The position numbers and the translations under genes were made by a program. Source: Salinispora mooreana (GTDB taxonomy: Bacteria; Actinomycetota; Actinomycetes; Mycobacteriales; Micromonosporaceae). From it: a stretch of DNA of 64,000 bases. Numbering within the stretch: the first letter of the stretch is position 1; each line of letters starts with the position of its first letter. The notes beneath the pieces are model-generated. The model was not told the DNA's origin. It did not search any database and saw only the letters and a program-made list of their open reading frames with translations. This document shows, piece after piece, positions 26,166 through 36,107 of the stretch. Location: positions 394,421 to 458,420 of the forward strand of contig NZ_KB900614.1 in the NCBI RefSeq assembly GCF_000379065.1, written 5' to 3'.

Positions 26166-27134
26166 GTGCAGCGCGTCGATCCAGTCTCCATTGCTACCGA
26201 AGTCGCCGCACCGGCCGCGACCTCGGTCGCCGCACCTGCGGCACCCGCGGCCATCCCACCGCCATTCACCCTCACATCGATCTTCACCGAGGTGCAGCCA
26301 GTCAGCTGGATCATCGTCGGCTTGGCGGTCGCAGCTGGACTCTACCTCTACGGCGTACGCCGGCTCCGGGCGCGCGGCGACCGATGGCCGGTGACCCGAA
26401 CGCTGCTCTTCCTCGGCCCCGGCCTCGGTGGCATCGCTGCGGTGACCCTCAGCGGGCTGGCGGCCTATGACACCGCGTTGCTGTCGGTCTACCTGACGCA
26501 GCACCTGGTGCTCTCCATGGTGGCACCGATCTTCCTGGCCCTGGGCGCCCCGACCACGCTGGCGCTGCAGGCATTGCCACCACGCCCTCGTGAGCGGCTG
26601 CGGACGCTGCTGCAGAGCCGGACCGCCCGGCTCTGCAGCCACCCCCTGCTCGCCTTCGCGATCTTCATGGCCACCCCGTTCGCCCTCTACTTCACCGACC
26701 TGTACCGCCACACGCTCGAACACGCATGGGCACACGAGTTGGTCCACACATACATCCTCCTGGTCGGGTGCGTCTTCTTCTGGCCGCTACTCGGGCTCGA
26801 CCCGCTGCCCAACCGCTGGCCCTACCCGGGCCGGGCGCTGCTGATGCTGCTCTTCGTGCCGTTCTACACCGTGCTCGGGCTCACCATCATGCAGTCGACC
26901 ACCCTCTTTGGTGGTGACTGGCACTCCTCGCTCGACCTGACCTGGGCCGACCCATGGGAGGACCAGGTGATCGCCGGTGGCATCCTCTGGGGCGGCGGCG
27001 AGTTCGTCAGCGTCACCATACTGGCGGTGCTGGTCGTGCGATGGATGCGCCAGGCCGAACGGGAGGCCCGCCGGATCGACCGCGAGCTGGACCGCCAGGA
27101 GGCCGAACAGCGGGCCAGCTCGACGGTGGGTTGA
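26166..27134 (+). CDS. CtaG-like cytochrome oxidase assembly membrane protein
   Basis: 322-residue polytopic protein of the caa3-type CtaG family, which helps assemble the copper centre of cytochrome c oxidase. Seven hydrophobic segments are visible. Conserved family pieces include YLTQHLVLSMVAPIFLALGA, the helix beginning HPLLAFAIFMATPFALYF, and the histidine-containing ELVHTYILLVGCVFFWPLLG. The C-terminus is a charged cytosolic tail. GTG at 26166 follows AAGGTGA. The gene is divergent from ctaE and carries an iron-box-like sequence immediately before the start, suggesting iron-linked control. The assembly role is inferred from family and context. Confidence 0.85.
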   Translation: MQRVDPVSIATEVAAPAATSVAAPAAPAAIPPPFTLTSIFTEVQPVSWIIVGLAVAAGLYLYGVRRLRARGDRWPVTRTLLFLGPGLGGIAAVTLSGLAAYDTALLSVYLTQHLVLSMVAPIFLALGAPTTLALQALPPRPRERLRTLLQSRTARLCSHPLLAFAIFMATPFALYFTDLYRHTLEHAWAHELVHTYILLVGCVFFWPLLGLDPLPNRWPYPGRALLMLLFVPFYTVLGLTIMQSTTLFGGDWHSSLDLTWADPWEDQVIAGGILWGGGEFVSVTILAVLVVRWMRQAEREARRIDRELDRQEAEQRASSTVG

Positions 27135-27225
27135 CTGCCGGGCCGGGGGGCACCGCCCGCGGAAGCCCTGCTGGGTAGGACCGGTACGATCGGCAGGTAG
27201 CTACGAGGTGGGAGCCAGTAAAGCA

Positions 27226-27621
27226 ATGAGCGATCGTCGGTGCACTGTCCTGCTCTACAGTGACGACCCGCAGGTCCGGGATCGGATGCGACTTGCCGTC
27301 GGTAACCGGCCCGCACCCGGCCTCAAGGTGGAGTTCGTCGACGCGTCCGACTACGCCGAGTGCATCCGGCTGGTTGACGACTACGAAATTGACCTCCTGC
27401 TCCTGGACGGCGAGGCCCACCCGGGCGGCGGCCTCGGCATCGCCCGGCAGATCAAGGACGACCGGGCCGACGCCCCGCCCACCTGCGTGGTGCTCGCTCG
27501 CGCCGCCGACCGATGGCTCGCCGCCTACGCCCAGGTTGACGCCACCCTGATGCATCCGCTCGATCCGGTGACCACCGGCACAACCGTCGCCGAAGTGCTG
27601 CGGACCCACGCACCGACCTGA
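27226..27621 (+). CDS. Receiver-like (CheY-fold) protein without output domain
   Basis: 131-residue single domain. The N-terminal strand TVLLYSDDPQVRDRM carries the acidic pair, the putative phospho-acceptor Asp is in IDLLLLDGEAHPGGGLG, and TCVVLARAADRW matches strand 4. The lysine after strand 5 appears to be absent (the segment reads ATLMHPLDPV), so classical phosphorylation is uncertain. No sensor kinase is adjacent. ATG at 27226 follows GGGAG. A similar small protein precedes trpD in related actinomycetes, as far as I recall; its role is unknown. Confidence 0.7.
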   Translation: MSDRRCTVLLYSDDPQVRDRMRLAVGNRPAPGLKVEFVDASDYAECIRLVDDYEIDLLLLDGEAHPGGGLGIARQIKDDRADAPPTCVVLARAADRWLAAYAQVDATLMHPLDPVTTGTTVAEVLRTHAPT

Positions 27622-27699
27622 CGTCCCCACTCCGGCACCGCCTCGGCGCCGGATCCGCCGGCGCCGGATCCTAACCCCTGGACCGCTCGGGAGGCCCTC

Positions 27700-28761
27700 A
27701 TGGGCGAACGGACCTGGCCACACCTGCTCGCCGCGCTGCTGCGCGGTGAGCAGCTATCCACCGCCGACACTGCCTGGGCGATGGGTGAGATCATGTCCGG
27801 ATCGGCGGGCCCGGCGCAGATCGCCGGCTTCGCCGTCGCGCTGCGGGCCAAGGGTGAGACCCCCGCCGAGCTCTCCGGCCTGGTCGAGGCGATGCTCACG
27901 CACGCCGTTCCGGTCGATCTGCCTGCGGAACTGCGCGCAACCGCAGTGGATGTGGTGGGCACCGGTGGCGATCTCGCACACACCGTGAACATCTCCACCA
28001 TGGCCTCCCTGGTCGTCGCCGGCGCCGGCGTACGGGTCGTCAAGCACGGCAACCGGGCGGCTTCCTCGTCCTGCGGCACCGCGGACGTACTGGAGTTCCT
28101 CGGTCTGCCGCTGGACCTCGGCCCCGAGGCGGTGGCGACCTGCGTGGCCGAGGCGGGGATCGGCTTCTGCTTCGCCGCCCGATTCCACCCCGGGATGCGC
28201 CACGCTGGTCCGGTCCGTCGGGAGCTGGGCGTACCAACCGCCTTCAACTTCCTCGGCCCACTCACCAACCCGGCTCGTCCCCGAGCCGGCGCAGTCGGCT
28301 GCTTCGACGCACGGATGGCGCCGGTCATGGCCTCGGTCTTCGCCGCTCGCGGTGACTCGGCGCTCGTCCTGCGCGGTGAGGACGGGCTCGACGAGTTCAC
28401 CACCGCCGCCCCCACCCGCGTCTGGGCGGCGCAGGGCGGCACGGTCTCCGAGGCGCTGCTCGACGCGACCGACCTTGGGATACCCCGGGCCACCCTCGCC
28501 GACCTACGCGGCGGTGACGTCGCCTACAACGCCGACGCGGTACGTCGCCTGCTGGCCGGGGAGACCGGGCCGGTGCGAGACGCGGTGCTGGTCAACGCCG
28601 CCGCGGCGCTCGCCACCCAGGGGCCCCTGGACACAGACCTGACCGAGGCGTTGCGGGCCGGCCTGCTCCGGGCCGCCGATTCGATCGACTCCGGCGCCGC
28701 GGCCCGCACTCTGGACCGCTGGATCGAGGTCGCCCAGACCGTAAGGCCAGCGACCGTCTGA
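27700..28761 (+). CDS. trpD: Anthranilate phosphoribosyltransferase
   Basis: 353-residue enzyme that transfers phosphoribose from PRPP to anthranilate, the second step of tryptophan synthesis. Diagnostic motifs are VVGTGGD (PRPP loop), [28 protein letters not shown] and [13 protein letters not shown]. Length is normal for the family. No other trp gene is nearby, as in mycobacteria, where trpD also stands alone beside ctaE-qcrCAB. It is followed by a strong hairpin before convergent ctaF. Confidence 0.96.
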   Translation: MGERTWPHLLAALLRGEQLSTADTAWAMGEIMSGSAGPAQIAGFAVALRAKGETPAELSGLVEAMLTHAVPVDLPAELRATAVDVVGTGGDLAHTVNISTMASLVVAGAGVRVVKHGNRAASSSCGTADVLEFLGLPLDLGPEAVATCVAEAGIGFCFAARFHPGMRHAGPVRRELGVPTAFNFLGPLTNPARPRAGAVGCFDARMAPVMASVFAARGDSALVLRGEDGLDEFTTAAPTRVWAAQGGTVSEALLDATDLGIPRATLADLRGGDVAYNADAVRRLLAGETGPVRDAVLVNAAAALATQGPLDTDLTEALRAGLLRAADSIDSGAAARTLDRWIEVAQTVRPATV

Positions 28762-28803
28762 GCCAACGCCAGACCGGCCGAGCCAGACCAACTCCGCCAA
28801 CGA

Positions 28804-28839
28804 CGAACGGCCCGCTCCCGACAGGGAACGGGCCGTTCG
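28804..28839. terminator. Hairpin terminator between convergent trpD and ctaF
   Basis: Arms of 16 bases with one mismatch (28804-28819 and 28824-28839) enclose the loop GACA. It is placed to end both trpD and the convergent ctaC-ctaF unit. There is no U tract. Confidence 0.8.
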
Positions 28840-28850
28840 ACCAGTTGTCA

Positions 28851-29276
28851 TCAGTGCTCGGCGGTGCGCCGGGTACCGCTGTAATACTCGAAGAGCAGGC
28901 CACAGGCGGCGAAGATGACTGCTACCAGGCCGACGGCCAGCAGCCAGAGCTGCCAGAACACGAGGCCGAGACCGGCGATCGTGGCCGCCAGCGCGATGCC
29001 GAACGGCCAGTAGCTGCCCGGGCTGAAGAAGCCCACCTCACCCGCGCCATCAGCGATCTCCGCATCCGGCCGGTCCTCGGGCCGCAGATCGATCCGCCGG
29101 GCGACAAACCAGAAGAAGCCGCCACACATCAGGCAGAGCAGGAAGCTCAGCAGCAGGGCGATGGTGCCAACCCATTCGATCTGGCCGCCATCGCCGTAGG
29201 TCCAGCCCCCGTAGAGCGCCGTGGCAAAGAGCAGGAATCCAGCGATGAGGAGGAAGATGCGCCACTCGGTCTTCAT
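28851..29276 (-). CDS. ctaF: Cytochrome c oxidase subunit IV (actinobacterial)
   Basis: 141-residue membrane protein with four hydrophobic helices, the small subunit typical of actinobacterial aa3 oxidase. It begins MKTEWRIFLLIAGFLLFAT, and the segment FFSPGSYWPFG before the third helix is strongly conserved. ATG at 29276 lies 10 bp after the ctaC stop, so the genes are co-transcribed. It is needed for stability of the oxidase rather than catalysis. Confidence 0.95.
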   Translation of the reverse strand: MKTEWRIFLLIAGFLLFATALYGGWTYGDGGQIEWVGTIALLLSFLLCLMCGGFFWFVARRIDLRPEDRPDAEIADGAGEVGFFSPGSYWPFGIALAATIAGLGLVFWQLWLLAVGLVAVIFAACGLLFEYYSGTRRTAEH

Positions 29277-29286
29277 GCCTGCTCCC

Positions 29287-30258
29287 TCAGTTACCCGAGC
29301 CGGTAGCCGACTTGTCGGGGTTGAAGTTCGCCTCGGTGCGTCGCGTGTCGAACGGCTCGGTGGTCGTCGCGTACGGATCTTCACCGATCGCGGTCAGCGC
29401 CTCCTGCGTAGACCGTCCATCCTGCTTGGCGGCGATGAACTGGTCGTATTTCTCCGGCGTGACAACCCGCAGTTCGAAGTTCATGAAGGCGTGGTAGGTG
29501 CCGCACAGCTCGGCGCAGCGGCCCACGTACGCACCCTCGCCCTCGAGCTCGGAGACCTCGAAGACATTGCGAATGCTGCCGGGGAAGACATCACGCTTGA
29601 ACAGCATCTCCGGCACCCAGAACGAGTGGATGACGTCGCGGCTGGTCTCCTCGAAGCGGATCGACCGGTCCGAGGGCAGCACCAGGATCGGGATGACCTC
29701 GCTGGTGCCGAGGACCGAAGCGATCGTGTTGGCCTCCACGCCCTGGCCATCGCGGTAGTTGAACTGCCAGTTCCACTTGAAGGCGACCACCTCGACGGTG
29801 ACATCCGGGTCGCGGGAGGTCTTCCCCACATCGGTCTGCACGATCGCCGTGTAGTAGAAGAGCACGGAGACGATCAGGATCGGGGCGATGGTGTAGAGGA
29901 ACTCCATCGGCAGGTTGTAGCGAGTCTGCACCGGCAGCTCGTTGCCCCGCTTCCGGTAGCGCACCACGCACCAGAAGATGAGGCCCCACACGAACACACC
30001 GACCGCGAGCGCCGCGATGCACGAGGCGATCCACAGGTCATACATCCGGTTCGCCTCAGGGGTGATGCCCCCCTGCGGCCAGCCGAAGCCGCCGAACGCG
30101 GCGCCGACATCGCAGCCCGTGAGCAGGACCAGCAGTGCCGCTCCGCCGAGACCGAGCCCAGCCAGCCGGCCGGCACCCCGCACCCGGCGCCCACCGGCTC
30201 CCGGGTAGGCGCTGTGCCGTACGGCCGACGGCCGTACCTCCGAACTCCTTGCGACCAC
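29287..30258 (-). CDS. ctaC: Cytochrome c oxidase subunit II (CuA), lipoprotein
   Basis: 323-residue subunit II. A hydrophobic N-terminal segment ends in the lipobox LLTGC (Cys49), then come two membrane helices (about 75-100 and 115-140) and the periplasmic cupredoxin domain. The CuA ligands are the His of VIHSFWVPEM and CAELCGTYHAFM. It accepts electrons from QcrC. GTG at 30258 is preceded by AGGA. In many streptomycetes ctaD follows ctaC; here ctaF follows directly and subunit I is not in the window. The 190-bp upstream region is shared with the divergent cysteine desulfurase. Confidence 0.95.
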   Translation of the reverse strand: MVARSSEVRPSAVRHSAYPGAGGRRVRGAGRLAGLGLGGAALLVLLTGCDVGAAFGGFGWPQGGITPEANRMYDLWIASCIAALAVGVFVWGLIFWCVVRYRKRGNELPVQTRYNLPMEFLYTIAPILIVSVLFYYTAIVQTDVGKTSRDPDVTVEVVAFKWNWQFNYRDGQGVEANTIASVLGTSEVIPILVLPSDRSIRFEETSRDVIHSFWVPEMLFKRDVFPGSIRNVFEVSELEGEGAYVGRCAELCGTYHAFMNFELRVVTPEKYDQFIAAKQDGRSTQEALTAIGEDPYATTTEPFDTRRTEANFNPDKSATGSGN

Positions 30259-30448
30259 CTGGTCCTGCCTCCCTAGCGCGCCGCCGTGTCATCTGATCTG
30301 CCGGCCTCCGCCGGAGCTACAACACCGGCGGCAAAGGGGTCACCGACGGTCGCAGATTACTCGACCAAGACCGGCTGGACCCGATTGGGGTGGTTGTCCG
30401 CCCCCATCGGGGTGATCACGGGACAGGGAGGCGATATCGTGGAGTTCC

Positions 30449-31600
30449 GTGAACGCCTCTCCGGTCTACCTGGACGCCGCCTCCGCCGCGCCGCTGCACC
30501 CCGTCGCCCGGCAGGCGCTGCTGGCCGCCCTTGACGACGGCTGGGCCGACCCACAGCGGCTCTACGCCCCGGCGCGGCGGGCGCGTCAACTCCTGGACGC
30601 GGCGCGGGAGGCCGCCGCGGCCACGCTCGGCGTCCGACCAGACGAGCTCTCCTTCACCCCGAGCGGTACCGCGGCTGCGCACTCGGCCGTCCTCGGCGGG
30701 CTCGCCGGACGACGCCGGGTCGGGTCCGGCCTGGTGCACTCCGCGATCGAACACTCGGCGGTGCTGCACGCCGCCGAGCGGCACGTGGCTGGCGGCGGCA
30801 CGGCGACATCGATCCCGGTCGACCGGGTCGGCCGGATCGATCTGGACGCCTGGTCGGCTGCGGTCCGGGCGCCTGGCACCGCGCTCGCCGCCCTGATCGC
30901 CGCGAGTCATGAGGTGGGCACCACGCAGCCGATCGCCGAAGCCGGTGCCGCCTGCGCCACCGCCGGGGTGCCGCTCTACGTTGACGCGGCGCAGGTGGTC
31001 GGGCACGCGCCGGTGCCGGCGGGCTGGTCGGTGCTGACCGCGAGCGCCCACAAGTGGGGCGGGCCACCGGGGGTCGGACTGCTGGTGGTCCGCAAGGGCA
31101 CCCGCTGGGAGTCGCCGTGGCCGATGGACGAACGCGAGTCGGGGCGGACCCCGGGGGTGGTGAACCTACCGGCGGTCGTCGCAGCGGCGGCGAGTCTGCG
31201 CGCGGCGGCGGCCGACGCGGCGGCGCGGGGGGCCCGACTCGCCCGCCTGGTGGACCGGATCCGGGCCCGGGTGGCGACCGAGGTGCCGGATGTGGAGGTG
31301 GTCGGTGATCCAGAAGACCGGCTTCCGCACCTGGTGACCTTCTCCTGCCTGTACGTCGATGGTGAGGCGCTGCTACACGCGTTGGACCGGCGCGGCTTCG
31401 CCGTCTCCTCCGGGTCGTCGTGCACGTCGTCGACGCTGCGCCCCTCGCACGTGCTGGCGGCGATGGGAGTGTTGTCACACGGCAATGTTCGGGTCTCGCT
31501 GCACCAGGACACGACCGAGGCCGACGTGGAGCGGTTCCTGACCGAGCTGCCGGGGATCGTGGCCGCGTTGCGGGCCGAGGCGGGAGTGGTGGGGCTGTGA
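30449..31600 (+). CDS. Cysteine desulfurase (NifS/IscS-type)
   Basis: 383-residue class V aminotransferase-fold PLP enzyme that releases sulfur from cysteine as a persulfide. It begins VYLDAASAAPLHP, has the PLP lysine in TASAHKWGGPPGVG, and the catalytic cysteine loop SSGSSCTSS (IscS-like group I loop). GTG at 30449 has GGAG upstream. Its stop overlaps the start of a TusA-like gene as GTGA, so the persulfide is probably relayed to TusA. This pair sits where mycobacteria have asnB. The final sulfur acceptor (tRNA thiolation, cofactors or Fe-S) is unknown. Confidence 0.92.
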   Translation: MNASPVYLDAASAAPLHPVARQALLAALDDGWADPQRLYAPARRARQLLDAAREAAAATLGVRPDELSFTPSGTAAAHSAVLGGLAGRRRVGSGLVHSAIEHSAVLHAAERHVAGGGTATSIPVDRVGRIDLDAWSAAVRAPGTALAALIAASHEVGTTQPIAEAGAACATAGVPLYVDAAQVVGHAPVPAGWSVLTASAHKWGGPPGVGLLVVRKGTRWESPWPMDERESGRTPGVVNLPAVVAAAASLRAAAADAAARGARLARLVDRIRARVATEVPDVEVVGDPEDRLPHLVTFSCLYVDGEALLHALDRRGFAVSSGSSCTSSTLRPSHVLAAMGVLSHGNVRVSLHQDTTEADVERFLTELPGIVAALRAEAGVVGL

Positions 31601-31827
31601 CGGCGCCCGAGGTACTCGACTGCCGGGGGCGGCGCTGCCCGCTACCGGTGATCGCGCTGGCCCGCCGCCTGCCCGAACTGCCGGTGGGCACCCTCGTCCG
31701 GGTGCTGGCCGACGATCCGGCCGCCGCGGTGGACCTGCCCGCCTGGTGTCGGCTTCGAGGTCAGGAGTTCGTGGGCCAGGTGGACGGTCCCGACGGCCCG
31801 GGATTCGACGTTCGCCGCCGGCGCTGA
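31597..31827 (+). CDS. TusA-family sulfur carrier protein
   Basis: 76-residue protein with the TusA/SirA fold. The active motif LDCRGRRCPLPVIALARRLP contains the CxxC-P-x-P arrangement in which the first Cys carries the persulfide. GTG at 31597 overlaps the desulfurase stop (GTGA). The short length and lack of extra domains fit a dedicated sulfur relay partner. No other Tus component is nearby. Confidence 0.88.
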   Translation: MTAPEVLDCRGRRCPLPVIALARRLPELPVGTLVRVLADDPAAAVDLPAWCRLRGQEFVGQVDGPDGPGFDVRRRR

Positions 31828-31861
31828 CCCCCGGGGCCCGGGGATCAGTGCCGGCGTGGGA

Positions 31862-32878
<1,017 letters not shown>

Positions 32879-32947
32879 CTACCGCTCCGGCTACCCCGAG
32901 GTAACCGTTCAGTTGAACCACCGACAACTCCCGTACCAACCACCGGG

Positions 32948-32981
32948 GGGCCGGTCCCCGGGATGGAACCGGGGCCGGCCC
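32948..32981 (-). terminator. Imperfect hairpin after erpA
   Basis: The GC-rich arms GGGCCGGTCCCCGG and CCGGGGCCGGCCC pair with one bulged base, 13 bp past the stop of the ErpA-like gene on the minus strand. A plausible terminator separating it from adoK. Confidence 0.4.
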
Positions 32982-32993
32982 GCCGGTCGGCGG

Positions 32994-33356
32994 TCAGCTG
33001 AACGAGTCGCCGCAGGCGCAGGAGTTCCCCGCGTTCGGGTTGTCGATCGTGAAGCCCTGCGCGTCAATACGGTCGGCGAAGTCGATGGTGGCGCCGCCCA
33101 GGTAGGGGGCACTCATCCGGTCGACGACGACCTCCACGCCGTCGAAGTCGGTGACGACATCGCCGTCGAGTGACCGCTCGTCGAAGAAGAGCTGGTACCG
33201 CAGGCCGGAGCAGCCGCCCGGCTGCACCGCGACCCGGAGCCGCAGGTCGTCACGGCCCTCCTGCTCGATCAGAGCCTTGACCTTCTGGGCCGCGACGTCG
33301 GTGAGGATGACGGTCGTGGGGGCCTCGGTCGACTCGGTCTGCGCTGGCGTGGTCAC
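32994..33356 (-). CDS. erpA: A-type iron-sulfur carrier (ErpA/HesB)
   Basis: 120-residue HesB/IscA-fold protein that carries Fe-S clusters to target enzymes. The three ligand cysteines are visible in QPGGCSGLRYQL and in NSCACGDSF near the C-terminus. GTG at 33356 has AGGGAG seven bases upstream. The presence of a quinolinate synthase (4Fe-4S) and lipoate metabolism nearby fits a general Fe-S delivery role. Same position as Rv2204c in mycobacteria. Confidence 0.93.
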   Translation of the reverse strand: MTTPAQTESTEAPTTVILTDVAAQKVKALIEQEGRDDLRLRVAVQPGGCSGLRYQLFFDERSLDGDVVTDFDGVEVVVDRMSAPYLGGATIDFADRIDAQGFTIDNPNAGNSCACGDSFS

Positions 33357-33438
33357 GTGGAATCTCCCTGCACACGTAAGGTGTGGTCGTCGTGGCCAAC
33401 ACCGTCGGTCAACGATTCCCACTGCGGTCCGGCTTTCG

Positions 33439-33444
33439 ATTGTA
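33439..33444 (-). promoter_or_regulatory. Candidate -10 box (TACAAT) upstream of erpA
   Basis: On the minus strand TACAAT is five-sixths identical to the TATAAT consensus and lies 83 bases before the erpA start. A GTGACC hexamer 15 bases further upstream is a weak -35 candidate with short spacing. It would give erpA its own promoter separate from the glycerate kinase gene. Confidence 0.4.
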
Positions 33445-33493
33445 GGCCGATCGTTGCCGGGTCACCCAGGTGACGGGGGCCGCACGGGGCCGA

Positions 33494-34630
33494 TCAGCGA
33501 CTCCACTGCCGGGCCAGCCGGGCCGCCAGGGTTCGCAGCCCGTCAGCCGGCTGACTGACCGCTGCCTCCACCCCGCCGTGTTCGGCCCCGCCGTAGTGCT
33601 CAACCAGGCTGTGCGCCTCGGTGACGCCCGCCGCGGCCGCCTCCCGTCGGCCCGCGCCCACCCGCCCCGCCAGCACCACGCACGGCACGCCTCGGTCCCG
33701 GGCTGCGCCGGCCACTCCAGCGACCACCTTGCCGCGCAGGGACTGCTGATCAAACGAGCCCTCGCCGGTGATCACCAGATCGACCGTGTCCAGCGCGGTG
33801 TCCAGCCCGACGGCGCGGGCGACCAGGCCGATCCCCGACTCGCACCGGCCGCCGAGGGCGAGCACCGCCGCGCCCAGCCCACCGGCAGCCCCGCCACCGG
33901 GCAGGGCGCCGAGGCCACCGGGGCAGCCGGGCAGGTCCCGTTCAAGGACCGTGGCGAACCGCTCCAGCGCCGCGTCAAGTAGCAGCACGTCCGCCCGGTC
34001 GGCGCCCTTCTGCGGACCGAAGACACTGCTCGCCCCGTGCACCCCGAGCAGCGGGTTGTCCACGTCCGTGGCAGCGACCAGCCGGGCGTCCCGCAACCGC
34101 GGCGCGCCGTCCAGCGCCGCGACGGCGGCCAGCGCCGCTCCCCCGTACGGCAGGGCCGCACCAACCCCATCCAGCGGTGGCACGCCGAGGGCGGCGAGCA
34201 GGCCCGCACCGGCGTCGTTGGTGGCCGAGCCGCCGAGCCCGATCACCACCTCGGAAGCGCCGCACTCGACGGCGGCGGCCACCAGCAGCCCCACTCCGTA
34301 CGAGGTGGTACGCCTCGGGTCGTACTCGGCCGGGGTGAGCAGCCGCAGGCCACAGGCCTGAGCGCTCTCCACGTACCCGGTGCCGGCCGGGGTGAGCAGG
34401 ATCTCACCGGCCGTCTGACGGCCGAGCGGGTCGACGGTTGATACCGGCACCCGACGGACGTCCATCGCCCCGGCCAACACGTCCAGGAACCCGGGACCAC
34501 CGTCGGCGAGGGGGTGCACGAGCAGGTCGTCGTCCGGCGCCACCGATCGCCATCCGTCAGCCACGGCGGCGGCCACCGCCGGCGCCGCAAGAGTGCCGGC
34601 GAACTTGTCCGGACAGAGCAGCACACGCAT
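33494..34630 (-). CDS. glxK: Glycerate kinase (GarK/GlxK family)
   Basis: 378-residue glycerate 2-kinase of the class with two Rossmann-like lobes. The start MRVLLCPDKFAGTLAAPAVA, the segment VIGLGGSATNDAGAGLLAALG and VDLVITGEGSFDQQSLRGK are family hallmarks. It phosphorylates D-glycerate to a phosphoglycerate for glycolysis. ATG at 34630 is divergent from nadA with 67 bp between them. Syntenic with Rv2205c. Confidence 0.93.
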   Translation of the reverse strand: MRVLLCPDKFAGTLAAPAVAAAVADGWRSVAPDDDLLVHPLADGGPGFLDVLAGAMDVRRVPVSTVDPLGRQTAGEILLTPAGTGYVESAQACGLRLLTPAEYDPRRTTSYGVGLLVAAAVECGASEVVIGLGGSATNDAGAGLLAALGVPPLDGVGAALPYGGAALAAVAALDGAPRLRDARLVAATDVDNPLLGVHGASSVFGPQKGADRADVLLLDAALERFATVLERDLPGCPGGLGALPGGGAAGGLGAAVLALGGRCESGIGLVARAVGLDTALDTVDLVITGEGSFDQQSLRGKVVAGVAGAARDRGVPCVVLAGRVGAGRREAAAAGVTEAHSLVEHYGGAEHGGVEAAVSQPADGLRTLAARLARQWSR

Positions 34631-34697
34631 GCCGAGCAGTGTGGCAGCACACACCGGCAGAAGTCGCAACGCGGTGGCGCTGTGGAACCATAGGGGC

Positions 34698-35897
34698 GTG
34701 ACGTCGACCTGGGTTGAACCTTCCGCCACCGCCACCGCGCTCCTCCTGCTCGGTCGGGGAAGCGATCCGGCTACCGAACGGGGAGTCGAGTGTCCGGGCG
34801 AACTGCCGGCGCCGAGCGATCCCGACCTGGTGGCCCGGGCAACGGCGGCGAAGGCACAGCTGGGTGACCGGGTCTTCGTGCTGGGCCACCACTACCAACG
34901 CGACGAGGTGATCCAGTTCGCCGATGTGACCGGCGACTCGTTCAAACTGGCCCGGGAGGCCGCGGCCCGGCCGAACGCGGAGTACGTCGTCTTCTGCGGC
35001 GTGCACTTCATGGCCGAGAGCGCCGACATCCTCACCACGGACCAGCAGCGGGTCGTCCTGCCCGACCTGGCCGCCGGTTGTTCAATGGCGGACATGGCAG
35101 CGCTTCCGCAGGTCGAGGCCGCCTGGGAGACCCTGGCCGACCTCGACCTCGCCGAAGGCACCGTCCCGGTCACCTACATGAACTCCTCGGCGGACATCAA
35201 GGGTTTCGTCGGGCGCAACGGCGGCGTCGTCTGCACCTCGTCGAACGCCAGGCGGGCGCTGGAGTGGGCGTATCAGCAGGGTCAGCGGGTGCTCTTCCTC
35301 CCCGACCAGCACCTGGGCCGAAACACCGCCGTTCTGGAGCTGGGTCTCTCGCTGGACGACTGCGTGCTCTACGACCCGCACAAGCCGAACGGCGGGCTCA
35401 CCGCCGAGCAGCTACGCGACGCTCGGATGATTCTTTGGCGGGGGCACTGCTCGGTTCACGGCCGGTTCACCCTCGACAGCGTCAACGACGTACGCGAGCG
35501 GGTTCCGGGCGTCAACGTGCTGGTGCACCCCGAGTGCCGGCACGAGGTGGTCCGCGCCGCTGACTTCGTCGGATCCACGGAGTACATCATCAAGACGATC
35601 GAGGCGGCCCCGGCCGGCTCGGCGTGGGCGGTGGGCACGGAGCTGAACCTGGTCCGCCGGCTGGCGCTGGCCAACCCGGACAAGCAGATCATGTTCCTGG
35701 ACCGGGCGGTCTGCTACTGCTCGACCATGAACCGCATCGACCTGCCCCATCTGGTGTGGGCGCTGGAGGAGCTGGTCGCCGGCCGGGTGGTGAACCAGAT
35801 CACGGTGGATGCGGAGACCGCGCACCAGGCCCGGGTCGCGCTAAACCAGATGCTCGCCCTGCCGGGAACGGAGAACCGGCCGCCAAGTGGAACGTGA
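34698..35897 (+). CDS. nadA: Quinolinate synthase A (4Fe-4S)
   Basis: 399-residue enzyme that condenses iminoaspartate with dihydroxyacetone phosphate to quinolinate in NAD synthesis. Motifs are VLGHHYQRDEV, VVFCGVHFMAESADIL, DLAAGCSMAD, VHPECRHEV and RAVCYCSTMN, which contain the cysteines available for the cluster. The N-terminal ~60 residues before the first motif are an actinobacterial-type extension. GTG at 34698 is chosen from frame and position; the ribosome binding site is weak. nadB and nadC are not in the window. Confidence 0.95.
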   Translation: MTSTWVEPSATATALLLLGRGSDPATERGVECPGELPAPSDPDLVARATAAKAQLGDRVFVLGHHYQRDEVIQFADVTGDSFKLAREAAARPNAEYVVFCGVHFMAESADILTTDQQRVVLPDLAAGCSMADMAALPQVEAAWETLADLDLAEGTVPVTYMNSSADIKGFVGRNGGVVCTSSNARRALEWAYQQGQRVLFLPDQHLGRNTAVLELGLSLDDCVLYDPHKPNGGLTAEQLRDARMILWRGHCSVHGRFTLDSVNDVRERVPGVNVLVHPECRHEVVRAADFVGSTEYIIKTIEAAPAGSAWAVGTELNLVRRLALANPDKQIMFLDRAVCYCSTMNRIDLPHLVWALEELVAGRVVNQITVDAETAHQARVALNQMLALPGTENRPPSGT

Positions 35898-36107
35898 TAG
35901 CTGTCCGTAGCCACTCTGGCGCTAAAAGTACTACAACGCCGATACATGCCGCCAAGGGTGATCTGACCGAGTCCGTCTTCATCACCGAGGGCTATGCTGC
36001 CCTGGGCGACGACACGTGGGTGTCCGGTTACCGACCCCTGCCACCACAGATCGCAGGACATCCAACCCCACCGATACCCGGCACCACTCGACGCGCTGGA
36101 GGTTGCG

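Noticed and set aside
27640..27675. Direct repeat of GGCGCCGGATCC before trpD
   Set aside because: Two copies of a 12-base GC-rich word without further structure; no function can be argued.
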